Part shown: positions 15,268 to 23,761 of the stretch, piece by piece | Numbering within the stretch: the stretch's first letter is position 1 | Layout: each line of letters opens with the position of its first letter | Assembly: GCA_039923455.1 (NCBI GenBank) | Contig: JBDTCS010000301.1 | Span: forward strand, 1-25,264 | DNA: 25,264 nt | Direction: 5' to 3' | DNA from: JBDTCS01 sp039923455 | GTDB taxonomy: Bacteria; Bacteroidota; Ignavibacteria; Palsa-1295 | Notes under the pieces: generated by a model | Told to the model about the DNA's origin: nothing | Seen by the model: only the letters and a program-made list of their open reading frames with translations | Database searches by the model: none | Made by a program: the position numbers and the translations under genes

Positions 15268-16965
15268 GTGCGCTCTTCTTTGTCCCAGAGGCTCACGTCC
15301 GGTAGTAACTTCATCACGAAGGCAGGAGAAATTCTGGCCTTCGTGATGCTTTTAGTGGTGCTCTTCACACAACTTTCTTCGCTCTATGTTTTTCCCATGC
15401 CCGACAGCGCACGTTGGTGGGGCGATGAAACTGGGCAGATCGTTGAACTCAAAACCGAATTGCAAGAAGGCGCAGCGCGCATTCCTCCAGCGCTTGGTGC
15501 TACTGTCGCCAAAACAAACGGGATCATTCGGGGTAACTCCTGGCTTGCAGCATTCGCGTATGGACTGCCGGCAATTATTTTCTCCAACATTTCTGATCTC
15601 GTTTCGATCGGTCGGACGGTAACTGCAGTCTTTACGATCGCTTTACTCGCCGCACTCTTTTTCTTTTTACGAAAGCAATCTGCTTCCAAGCTGCTTGCGC
15701 TCGTGACGCTACTCACATTAATTTCAACACGAAGTTTTCTTTTTGCGAGTCACGCTGCACGACTTGATATCGTTGCCGGGCTTGCACTTCTCATTTACGT
15801 AGCATATCTGAGTGGGCGGTATAATGAGTACAGGAATGTCTTCACACCGTGGCGACCGACAAATCGTTGGTGGTTTTTCTTCGGTTTCATCAGCCTTGCC
15901 CTTGCGACGCTCTCCATTCATCTCTTGACGCTTATTGCACCTGTCGCACTTTTTGCACTTTGGAAATTTGGTGCTGTTCGAGATCTTAGGAAGCTCGGGG
16001 CTGCACTTGGCGGTGTGCTTAGCGTTGCATTACTACTGTTCGGGATTTATTATGTATCGGGTGCGCCGATCACATTGTTCGGAAGTGCGAGCCATCATAT
16101 CCAATTTCAGAGTGTCGTGCAGGAGCTTCCGATTTTGCGGCCGTTTTCAAGAAGCGTGCAGGTCAATAATCTTGCACTGCGATTGAAGGGGTTTGCGAGC
16201 GAGGCACCGCAAGTTTTGATCGCGCTCGTGCTAACGATGCTCTGCTCGATCGTCGTGATCATCCGGTCTCGTGGCAAGAGCGAGTTCCGAATGCCGGAAG
16301 GGATGCGCTTTCTGATCGGTGCTACCTGCATCAGTGTGATATCTTGGTTGCTCTTTCAGAGCTACGCGATTTATTATTATCTGCATATTCTGCCGGTGCT
16401 AGCTCTCGCTATAGGAGCTACACTCGCGTTTTGTATCGAACGGATGTTTGCATCGGAAAGAGCGTGGATGATCAGTGGTGCGCTCATCATTGCGACACTT
16501 GGGCTTGCGCATGTTGGATTCTATGATGCACTTTCTGCAAGCGCGAGTGGACACCAGCTTACGCGTTCGAACCAGAATGCACTCACTGAAATGACCAGAT
16601 TGATCGAAGCAGATCACACCACGACGGATAAGCCGTTGGTGCTGGCCCAAAATCCCGCGACTGCTTGGTTTCTCAGTGAGCCAAATCTGCGAGTCATGAC
16701 CGCACATTTTATCGGGTTTCCATCGGACGATCTTTCGCCCACCGAGACGATTCGAAAAGAAGGAGTGCGGTTCATGCTGCTCTACACAACCGTGCGTACG
16801 CAAAATTATTCCGAAGAGATCGCACCGCTTAAGCATGCTGCGGATTCGATTGCAGTAAAGGTTAAGACGATCACGGGTACGCTCTTCGATGCCGACCGTG
16901 ATTATTTTCATTTGGATCTTGCGAGTGTCGATACGATGACGCTCTACAAGATTATTTCCCGATAG
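15268..16965 (+). CDS. Tandem paralogue 1: multispanning GT-C-like membrane protein
   Basis: This 565-aa protein has about ten membrane segments and a C-terminal soluble part of about 120 residues. It shares with the next three genes: an acidic pair after TM1 (WWGDETG, Asp53-Glu54); GNSWLAAFAYGLPA; FASHAARLDIVAG; LRPFSRSVQ at 290-298; and a C-terminal domain with RVMTAHFIGFP and GTLFDADRDYF. The acidic pair in the first outer loop and overall layout resemble GT-C glycosyltransferases that use lipid-linked donors; this is inferred, since no named family was recognised. Unlike the others, Trp is replaced by Gly after the DE pair. The GTG start at 15268 lacks a ribosome site; GTG 15343 or ATG 15346 would cut TM1. 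A 12-bp inverted repeat spans codons 15-27. The 78-bp gap before it holds nothing clear. Confidence 0.85.
   Translation: MRSSLSQRLTSGSNFITKAGEILAFVMLLVVLFTQLSSLYVFPMPDSARWWGDETGQIVELKTELQEGAARIPPALGATVAKTNGIIRGNSWLAAFAYGLPAIIFSNISDLVSIGRTVTAVFTIALLAALFFFLRKQSASKLLALVTLLTLISTRSFLFASHAARLDIVAGLALLIYVAYLSGRYNEYRNVFTPWRPTNRWWFFFGFISLALATLSIHLLTLIAPVALFALWKFGAVRDLRKLGAALGGVLSVALLLFGIYYVSGAPITLFGSASHHIQFQSVVQELPILRPFSRSVQVNNLALRLKGFASEAPQVLIALVLTMLCSIVVIIRSRGKSEFRMPEGMRFLIGATCISVISWLLFQSYAIYYYLHILPVLALAIGATLAFCIERMFASERAWMISGALIIATLGLAHVGFYDALSASASGHQLTRSNQNALTEMTRLIEADHTTTDKPLVLAQNPATAWFLSEPNLRVMTAHFIGFPSDDLSPTETIRKEGVRFMLLYTTVRTQNYSEEIAPLKHAADSIAVKVKTITGTLFDADRDYFHLDLASVDTMTLYKIISR
15312..15348 (+). 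promoter_or_regulatory. 12-bp perfect inverted repeat in the 5' coding part of paralogue 1
   Basis: CATCACGAAGGC (15312-15323) and GCCTTCGTGATG (15337-15348) are perfect reverse complements around a 13-nt spacer that contains AGGAG. In-frame GTG 15343 and ATG 15346 lie in the 3' arm. The mRNA could fold here and affect start choice or translation of the four-gene array. The repeat is seen; the role is inferred. Confidence 0.5.
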
Positions 16966-16969
16966 CAGC

Positions 16970-18634
16970 GTGCAAGCAACGATCGCGGAAAGCAATAGGC
17001 CAACATTTGAACGCTGGGCGTTTTACGTTCTCGTGCTGCTTGCCGTCGGGCTGTTCGTGATTCAACTTGGGTCTCTGTATCAATTTCCGGTTTACGATTC
17101 GTATTTGTGGTGGGGAGATGAGTCATGGCTCACGCTCGAATTTCGATCTCAGATCACGACCGGAGTGTTTCAGCATCCGCTAGCACTCGGCGCTTCGATT
17201 CACAATTCGAGCGGATTGCTGCTTGGGAATATGTGGCTCACGGCGGTGCTATACGGCGGTGCGGCAGCGATTTTTACGAGTCTTACCGATCCCGTTACGA
17301 TCGGTCGGTCGGTTACCGCTGTGCTTTCGGTGATTCTTCTTCTGACGTTGTATCGTTCAGCACGGAAGCTTGGCATCTCCAAATTATTTGCTACTGCCGG
17401 AGTACTTTTGCTTTTGACATCGAGAAGCTTCATGCTCACGAGTCACTCAGCGAGATACGACATACTCACAGCACTTGCGATTTTATGCGTGCTCTCTGTT
17501 CTGGAGCGATTGGTTGCGCGTGAAGATCTTCCGAATCAGATCCTCTTCTTTTTCGGAGTGAGCTCTCTCGCGCTTGCGATTATCTCTATTCATGTAGTTC
17601 TGTTGAGCGCTGCGTTGTTCGCGATCGCACTTTGGAAGCTAAATGCTTCGCGTCAACCGAAAAAGCTGATCGCCTTTAGTGCTGGTGTGTTGACGAGTAT
17701 GGTTGGGTTTATTTTTTTGCAATGGATTACACAAGGTACGCTTCAACTATTTGGTAAGACTCGCGGCAAAGGTTTTCTTGCGAATGTTGCAGAGGTACCG
17801 TTGCTTCGTCCTTTCTCGCGCTCGGTGCAGGCAGCCAATCTTGCGCAGCGAGTACATGTGTTTAGTGATCTTGCGATATTTATTTTAGTTGTTGCGGTGT
17901 GTAGTTTGATAGTGGCGATCCTCACGAGACAGAAGGTCGCGGGTAAAAAGCAAGCGAGTGTGAGTCGCAGCATGCTAACGCCTGGCGTTCTCGCAATTCT
18001 GCTCAGTTGGATGTTTCTTGAAAGCTCAGCGCCAACATCGTATCTGATCTACGTACTGCCGGTCTTGGTCTTGCTTTCGATGAAAGTGCTCGACCGCGAT
18101 CACGGCAGCTCGGCGCTCGTCGGACGTCGTAATATTGTGGTTGCGCTGCTCTTGCTTGTCGTGTGCAGTGGAGCGTTCAGTTATATCGGCAGTCACACCG
18201 GCGAGCGTCTTGGAAGTATAGTAACGACATCGAACGAACGGGCGATAACAAATGCCATCAGCGCAATTCGAACTGACTCACATGAGCAGGCACCGCTTGT
18301 GCTCGCGTTTAACCCCGCTATCAGTCGATTGCTCAACCAGCAAGATGTGCGAGTCATGACAACGCAGTTCATCGAGTATCCCGCAACAGAGTTATCACCG
18401 CACGATCTTTTAAAGAGTCTCGGTGTGCGCTATTTGCTCTTGTATAGATCCGCGCTCAAACCATATTACATGCGAGAGGTCGGGCCGCTCGACACCTTGG
18501 CACAGCAATTCGGTAAGCCGATCGCAACTTCGGCTGGTATATTCACCGATATCGGACGTTCCTATTTCGAGCCTCGGACACCTGAGCCGGTGACAACATT
18601 CGATTCACTGATTGTTTATCGATTAGATTTTTGA
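16970..18634 (+). CDS. Tandem paralogue 2: multispanning GT-C-like membrane protein
   Basis: This 554-aa protein is paralogous to its neighbours along the whole length. The signatures are WWGDESWLTLEFRSQI (Asp50-Glu51), HPLALGASI then GLLLGNMWLTAVLYGG, TSHSARYDILTA, LRPFSRSVQ at 279-287, and a C-terminal part with PLVLAFNPA, RVMTTQFIEYP and GIFTDIGRSYF. About ten membrane segments are seen. The GTG start at 16970 is 5 nt after the previous stop, so coupling is likely; no Shine-Dalgarno sequence is visible. It probably acts in the cytoplasmic membrane with the DE pair and soluble end on the outer side, as in GT-C enzymes. Substrate and acceptor are unknown. Confidence 0.85.
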   Translation: MQATIAESNRPTFERWAFYVLVLLAVGLFVIQLGSLYQFPVYDSYLWWGDESWLTLEFRSQITTGVFQHPLALGASIHNSSGLLLGNMWLTAVLYGGAAAIFTSLTDPVTIGRSVTAVLSVILLLTLYRSARKLGISKLFATAGVLLLLTSRSFMLTSHSARYDILTALAILCVLSVLERLVAREDLPNQILFFFGVSSLALAIISIHVVLLSAALFAIALWKLNASRQPKKLIAFSAGVLTSMVGFIFLQWITQGTLQLFGKTRGKGFLANVAEVPLLRPFSRSVQAANLAQRVHVFSDLAIFILVVAVCSLIVAILTRQKVAGKKQASVSRSMLTPGVLAILLSWMFLESSAPTSYLIYVLPVLVLLSMKVLDRDHGSSALVGRRNIVVALLLLVVCSGAFSYIGSHTGERLGSIVTTSNERAITNAISAIRTDSHEQAPLVLAFNPAISRLLNQQDVRVMTTQFIEYPATELSPHDLLKSLGVRYLLLYRSALKPYYMREVGPLDTLAQQFGKPIATSAGIFTDIGRSYFEPRTPEPVTTFDSLIVYRLDF

Positions 18635-20328
18635 GCAACACAGAACGTACACATTCAGACGAGCGATTACGAGCAGGACACTCGATCGCAGGATCCATCA
18701 CTGTATGGGTTATCGGAGTGTGCACAGCGGTCGGACTTGCCGTGCAAGGCTTGTCGCTCTATTCGTTACCGCTGCCGGACTCTGCACTCTATTGGTACGG
18801 AGATGAATCGTGGCTCATGCTCGAAGCGCGCACGCAGATCATGGAAGGGATCGCGCGACATCCATTCGCACTTGGCGCCACACTCAGTCATCATATAGGA
18901 ATATTGCTCGGCAATACGTGGATCACCTCCGCACTCTACGGAATTCCTGCTACGATATTTGCAACAAGCTTTCCGATAATACTCATCGGTCGGACCGTGA
19001 CGTTCGTGCTTGCGATTGGATTATTGGTGTTCCTTTATTTTGCACTCAAACGTGTGAGTGTGCACAGGGAGATCGCTGCTATCACTCTCATACTATTATC
19101 CACCTGCTCTGCATTCGTTTATTCGTCGCATAGTGCACGGCCCGATTTGCTCATTGGTTTTGTAGTGTTGATCATAGTCAGCATCTTCGCAACGTATGCG
19201 AAAGACCACGTCATCCCTGAAGACAATCTGTGGTGGTTTGGATTTGGTAGCCTCATGACGTTCGCCGCGATGACGGTCTCGATACATCTTGTTACACTAC
19301 TATTTCCGCTTGCGGTATTTTTGATGATTCGCTTCGGTGCGTTTCGCAATCTTGGTCGTGCGGCCGTAGCAATTCTCGGTGCGCTTATAGCACTGACGGG
19401 GTTCATTATAATTTATCGGATCACGACCGGAGATGTTTCGCTTTTCGGCACATCGGGCCAGCATATCCAATTCATTGAAGTCGCTAAGGAGAAGCCGATA
19501 CTCCGTCCATTCTCGCGATCGGTGCAATTAAACAATCTCTTTCAACGTCTCGATTTGCTTTGGAAGGGTGTGCCGGTGCTCCTGATCGCAATGGTGCTCA
19601 CGGTTGCGCAATTATTGTTGAATCGATTTAAGACTCGGAAGAATTTTCAGATGCATCGAGCCGAAAAATTATCGCTTGCGGCGCTTGTCATCGTCTTCTT
19701 CAGTTGGCTTTTACTCCAAACCAGTCTTACGTATTACGTCCCACATTTTATTCCGTTGTTGGCGTTCGTACTTGGTGTGTTTCTGCAGAAGGCACAAGGC
19801 CATGAGCATCATAGAAACATGACGCCGCTTCGAGTTATGCTGATGATTGTCGCGATCTCACTCACGACGTTTCAGATTGTGGAGATGCTCGGTGCAAAAG
19901 AGACGGCAACCGAACTCGCAAGCGAGAATCTGCGAGGCAAAGAAAAGATGATCGCCTCGTTAAAACGAATCGCTGAACAGGAGCACATCACGAAGCCGCT
20001 CGTACTTATAGAAAGCCCTGCTGCGTTTGGTTTGGAGCTTGATACAAGCATTCGATTGATGTCTACGCTCTTCACCGCATTTCCGGAACGTGCGGAGCCT
20101 ATCATGACAACCGTTCGCCGAGAGCACGTGCACTTTGCACTCTTTTATGACACGCCACTGGAACAAGAAAACCGACAAGTGCACGATCCACTCTTTGTGG
20201 CGGTCGCATCGAACAGCACACTTGTCGATTCGGCCGTTGGTACGTTTTTCGATATGGGGCGCTCGTATGAGCATCCCGACTTTTCAATCAAGGATACGCT
20301 TAAGCTTTTCAAAATTGTTTATCCCTAA
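18631..20328 (+). CDS. Tandem paralogue 3: multispanning GT-C-like membrane protein
   Basis: This 565-aa member of the array has YWYGDESWLMLEARTQI (Asp58-Glu59), HPFALGATL then GILLGNTWITSALYGIPA, YSSHSARPDLLIG, LRPFSRSVQ at 291-299, and the C-terminal PLVLIESPA, IRLMSTLFTAFP and GTFFDMGRSY. The start is TTG at 18631, overlapping the previous stop by 4 nt (TTGA). A TTG overlap start is weak evidence on its own, but no better in-frame start precedes TM1 and the length then matches the paralogues. The soluble N-terminal tail of about 22 residues is hydrophilic. Function is inferred as for paralogue 1. Confidence 0.85.
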   Translation: MSNTERTHSDERLRAGHSIAGSITVWVIGVCTAVGLAVQGLSLYSLPLPDSALYWYGDESWLMLEARTQIMEGIARHPFALGATLSHHIGILLGNTWITSALYGIPATIFATSFPIILIGRTVTFVLAIGLLVFLYFALKRVSVHREIAAITLILLSTCSAFVYSSHSARPDLLIGFVVLIIVSIFATYAKDHVIPEDNLWWFGFGSLMTFAAMTVSIHLVTLLFPLAVFLMIRFGAFRNLGRAAVAILGALIALTGFIIIYRITTGDVSLFGTSGQHIQFIEVAKEKPILRPFSRSVQLNNLFQRLDLLWKGVPVLLIAMVLTVAQLLLNRFKTRKNFQMHRAEKLSLAALVIVFFSWLLLQTSLTYYVPHFIPLLAFVLGVFLQKAQGHEHHRNMTPLRVMLMIVAISLTTFQIVEMLGAKETATELASENLRGKEKMIASLKRIAEQEHITKPLVLIESPAAFGLELDTSIRLMSTLFTAFPERAEPIMTTVRREHVHFALFYDTPLEQENRQVHDPLFVAVASNSTLVDSAVGTFFDMGRSYEHPDFSIKDTLKLFKIVYP

Positions 20329-20331
20329 CGC

Positions 20332-22014
20332 ATGACAAGCGAGCAAGAGATGGCACTTCGACGTGAACCCACACCCAAAACGGGTGGACGGATCGCGTTT
20401 GCCCTGTTGGTATTCCTGACGCTCGTCACACTGTTTTTGCAAACGCGTTCGCTCTCCATTTTTCCGATTGCGAATGCGACGCGTTGGTTCAGCGATGAAA
20501 GTTGGGTGATGGAAGAGGCGAAAGCTCAGATCGAGCATGGCGTAGTATATTACCCGCAAGCACGGGCATCGACGCTCGCGCATTCGAAAGGACTTTTGCT
20601 CGGGACGCCATGGCTTTCGGCGGCGCTCTATGGCATTCCCGCTACGTTTGTTTCACCTGGGACCGATCTTGTCATAGTCGGGCGAGTCGTTTCGCTTATG
20701 CTAACTGTTCTCACGCTGATACTACTCTTTCGCTTTCTTCGAGAGCTTCATACCCCCGCATATCTCGGAGCGTTTGCTGCGATGCTGATTGCTTCGACAC
20801 GTGCGAGCTTTATTGCAAGTCATTGCGCAAGGCCCGATGTCTTGGCGGGATTGATCGTGCTCATTGTGGTCGCATATCTCGCAGTGCTTCGTGATCGAGG
20901 GTTTGTGCCGAGCTCGCGCGTGTGGTGGTTTGGGTTTGGTGCGATACTGATGGGGCTCGCTTGGACGAGCTCGGTGCATCTGCTTACGCTGCTCGGTCCT
21001 CTCACGCTTTGGGTGATGTTTTCGTTTGGTGCTTTTCGCAGATTTGGCTTTTTTATTGCTGCGGTTGCGGGTGCGGTTTGTTCGGCGCTGATCTTGTTCG
21101 GTATTTATACGATCACGAGTTCGGGAATAACTGTCTTCGGTTCATCATCGCAAGGCTTGCAGTTCATAAAGGTTGTGCAGGAGACGCCGATACTCAGGCC
21201 GTTCTCGCGATCGGTGCAAGTCGCAAATCTTTTGATCCGCGCAAAATTATTTTGGCGTGAGGCACCTGGCTTTTTGCTTTTTGGCTTTATCGTCACACTC
21301 TTGTACGCAGCGGTCAAACTCAGGAATCGAAATGCGAGCGTATTCTCATGGGCCGAACGCTTCGTCCTTGCATCGACCGTCGTAGTGCTGCTCAGTTGGC
21401 TCTACCTTCAAGCAGCAGGCGTGACCTATACGATGCACATTCTTCCGCTGCTCACCTTTACGCTAACGTTGGTGCTATCTGCTAGCCTGCGGCAATTCGG
21501 ACGCGTTAGCACGATCATACCCGCGCTGACTCTCATCTGTGGTGGAGTGCTGTTCGGATTTGCATTGGTGGATTCGAACACCGCTTTAGTAAGCGGTTCA
21601 TCGCTCACAAAAAACAATTCGTCGGCGATGACCGATATTCGAGCGATAATTCACACTGACGCTATCCAGCATGGCCTAACAAAGCCACTCGTCATCGCCG
21701 AAACACCCGCGCTGCATGACTTACTTGCCGATACAACGCTCACGGTAATGACAGATCACTTTACCGCTTTTCAAACTTCGACCACTCCGTTTTCTCAGAT
21801 CATGCAACAGGAGGGAGCGAAATATGCCGTGCTGTTCACTTCCGATCACTATCCGAAGAATCGATATACGATGGACGAATTCTTTCAAGCGGTGAATGCT
21901 ACCGGCACGATCATCGGACGCCGATCAGGTGTATTATTTGATATGGGAAGTTCGTACTTCGAACCGAGCAAACAAGCGATCGACACGTTGATCGTATTTC
22001 GATTGTATCATTGA
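20332..22014 (+). CDS. Tandem paralogue 4: multispanning GT-C-like membrane protein
   Basis: This 560-aa member of the array has RWFSDESWVMEEAKAQI (Asp55-Glu56), GLLLGTPWLSAALYGIPA, IASHCARPDVLAG, LRPFSRSVQ at 288-296, and the C-terminal PLVIAETPA, TVMTDHFTAF and GVLFDMGSSYFEP. The usual Gly before the DE pair is Ser here, and the HPxALGA segment is altered to YPQARAST, so this is the most divergent copy in the first loop. The ATG at 20332 lies 3 nt after the previous stop. About ten membrane segments precede the soluble end. A GT-C-type role is inferred. Confidence 0.86.
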   Translation: MTSEQEMALRREPTPKTGGRIAFALLVFLTLVTLFLQTRSLSIFPIANATRWFSDESWVMEEAKAQIEHGVVYYPQARASTLAHSKGLLLGTPWLSAALYGIPATFVSPGTDLVIVGRVVSLMLTVLTLILLFRFLRELHTPAYLGAFAAMLIASTRASFIASHCARPDVLAGLIVLIVVAYLAVLRDRGFVPSSRVWWFGFGAILMGLAWTSSVHLLTLLGPLTLWVMFSFGAFRRFGFFIAAVAGAVCSALILFGIYTITSSGITVFGSSSQGLQFIKVVQETPILRPFSRSVQVANLLIRAKLFWREAPGFLLFGFIVTLLYAAVKLRNRNASVFSWAERFVLASTVVVLLSWLYLQAAGVTYTMHILPLLTFTLTLVLSASLRQFGRVSTIIPALTLICGGVLFGFALVDSNTALVSGSSLTKNNSSAMTDIRAIIHTDAIQHGLTKPLVIAETPALHDLLADTTLTVMTDHFTAFQTSTTPFSQIMQQEGAKYAVLFTSDHYPKNRYTMDEFFQAVNATGTIIGRRSGVLFDMGSSYFEPSKQAIDTLIVFRLYH

Positions 22015-22021
22015 TTGATCG

Positions 22022-23659
22022 ATGAATACGAACGCTGAGGCACCGCAACGCCCGCTCAATCCATCCGCTCTGCACGACAGGGTCACATGGATTTTACTTT
22101 TCGTGGCTGCGATCATTGCGATCTTCGCCTGGCAATACCGCGTGCGATTTCCATTCGATAATACCTTCATCACTTTTCGATACGCGGAACACCTCGCCAA
22201 AGGGCTTGGGCTCACTTGGAACGTTGGCGGCGCTCCAACAGAAGGATATACAAATTTTCTCTACATCGTTTTTTTAGCGCCGTTCTCGCTGCTCGGGATT
22301 GATCTTGTGCTCGTCTCGCAAGTCGCGAACATCTGCGCACTCGCATTAACCGCGGTTTTGATCTACCAACTCACCGCACTTTTGCTTCGCGAGGAATCGC
22401 AATCAATTGCTCGCTGGCCTTCGATGCTTGTGAGTATTCTCTTTCTGCTCACTCCGATGAATTGGATCAACGCGCTATCCGGAATGGAGACGAGCTTTTT
22501 CGGTCTTGCTTTGATAGCTGCTACATACACTTTTGCGAAAGCGTATTACAATCACACTACTTTCACATTTGCATTTGTACTCGCGTTCGCCGCTGCATTG
22601 TTGCGGCCGGAGGGTGCGCTGCTTGGTGGAATACTTTGGCTGATTATGCTGACTGATGGTAGAGTGAGATCCGAAGTCACAAAAGGTTTTGTGATCTACT
22701 TCGTTATTCCACTCATCGCATACACCCTCTTTCGGTATGTGTATTTCGGTTCGCTGGTGCCAAATTCTTTTCGAGTGAAGGTCCTTACGGGAAAGACGGT
22801 GTCGCTGTTTCATTTACCGGGCACTCGTTACGTCTTACTATTTTGGGGTAGCTCACTCGCACTCGTAGTTATGTCAATCTTTGGGTTGCGAAGGTTTCCG
22901 TTCGGGCGAATACAAACGGCGGTCTTGATCTTTATTATCTCGATTGCGGCGTTCTATTTGTTCGTAGTGCCGCTGATGGCGTTCTATGATCGCTTTCTGT
23001 ATTCGGTGTTCGTGATGCTATTCGTGCTTGCAGGTGTGGGAATGTTTAAACTCTGCGCGGGTCGATCGAAATTGTTTAGCATTGCTGTGATAACGCTTTT
23101 GGTCGTGCTTCATTTTCAGCGTTCGATCTATTCACCTCGCGCACAAGAAGCGCTTGGGAGCACGGATGAATCGACAAAGCGATACCGTGAGATTGCTGAA
23201 TTACTGCACAACATTCCGAACCACGAGCAAATATCGCTCTGCTTCGCTGATGCTGGCATACTACCATATTATTCCGGCATGAAGAATCTCGATGCGGTCG
23301 GATTGAACGACAACGAAATTGCCAGAGCGCACTCTGGTCAAGATGTGCTGCGGATTCTTGCCGACCGACGACCGGATATTCTGCTATTGCCCGTAGATCC
23401 GCCGAGGCCAGAAGACGATTCCTGCTCACACATTTTCAGATCGGGGCATGGGCTCGTTGCTTCGGTCTATGAGCAGATACCGCATGACACAAGATTCTCG
23501 GACTATCGCTCCATCGTCATGCTGCACCCGCATCTTTACGATATTGCGCTGATGGTGAATATTCGTTCTCCGCACGCTCGCGAGATAGAGGCTGCGTTTC
23601 GCATTGCCGAGCCCTCGAGCGCCGGACTGATCGGTCCGCCCCCAAATTGCTTATATTAG
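22022..23659 (+). CDS. AftB-like GT-C membrane glycosyltransferase
   Basis: This 545-aa multispanning protein differs in family from the four genes before it. The first loop reads FPFDNTFITFRYAEHLAKG, followed by GLTWNVGG and TEGYTNFLY. This is the pattern of bacterial GT-C proteins related to mycobacterial AftB, which normally read DDAFITFRYA..N..G.GL..N.G...EGYTNFLW. RPEGAL and LVPNSFRVK are further shared motifs. AftB-type enzymes use a decaprenyl-phosphate-linked pentose; the donor here is unknown. The usual Asp-Asp is Asp46-Asn47. The ATG at 22022 is 7 nt after the previous stop. The C-terminal 170 residues are soluble. A strong hairpin follows the stop. Confidence 0.87.
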   Translation: MNTNAEAPQRPLNPSALHDRVTWILLFVAAIIAIFAWQYRVRFPFDNTFITFRYAEHLAKGLGLTWNVGGAPTEGYTNFLYIVFLAPFSLLGIDLVLVSQVANICALALTAVLIYQLTALLLREESQSIARWPSMLVSILFLLTPMNWINALSGMETSFFGLALIAATYTFAKAYYNHTTFTFAFVLAFAAALLRPEGALLGGILWLIMLTDGRVRSEVTKGFVIYFVIPLIAYTLFRYVYFGSLVPNSFRVKVLTGKTVSLFHLPGTRYVLLFWGSSLALVVMSIFGLRRFPFGRIQTAVLIFIISIAAFYLFVVPLMAFYDRFLYSVFVMLFVLAGVGMFKLCAGRSKLFSIAVITLLVVLHFQRSIYSPRAQEALGSTDESTKRYREIAELLHNIPNHEQISLCFADAGILPYYSGMKNLDAVGLNDNEIARAHSGQDVLRILADRRPDILLLPVDPPRPEDDSCSHIFRSGHGLVASVYEQIPHDTRFSDYRSIVMLHPHLYDIALMVNIRSPHAREIEAAFRIAEPSSAGLIGPPPNCLY

Positions 23660-23672
23660 TAGATTAATTATC

Positions 23673-23706
23673 CGCCCTAGCAGCCGTTACGGGTGCTCAT
23701 AGGGCG
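23673..23706 (+). terminator. Long hairpin between the AftB-like gene and the aminotransferase gene
   Basis: CGCCCTA (23673-23679) pairs with TAGGGCG (23700-23706). Inside, GCAGCCG (23680-23686) pairs with CGGGTGC (23690-23696) with one mismatch, loop TTA and a 3-nt bulge. It begins 13 nt after the stop. A T-rich stretch (ctcttttgttacgtttgtttt) follows only after about 10 nt, so it may be an imperfect terminator or a leader element of the aminotransferase gene. Confidence 0.45.
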
Positions 23707-23761
23707 CAAGGAAGCTCTTTTGTTACGTTTGTTTTGCCATCAATAATTTAGTCACATCTCA

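Noticed and set aside
15186..15368. Minus-strand 60-codon frame in the gap between the dehydratase and paralogue 1
   Set aside because: It overlaps the start of paralogue 1, has no recognisable features, and its length is within chance.
16399..16995. Minus-strand 198-codon frame opposite paralogue 1
   Set aside because: Basic, Arg/His-rich translation without motifs, fully antisense to a conserved membrane protein gene.
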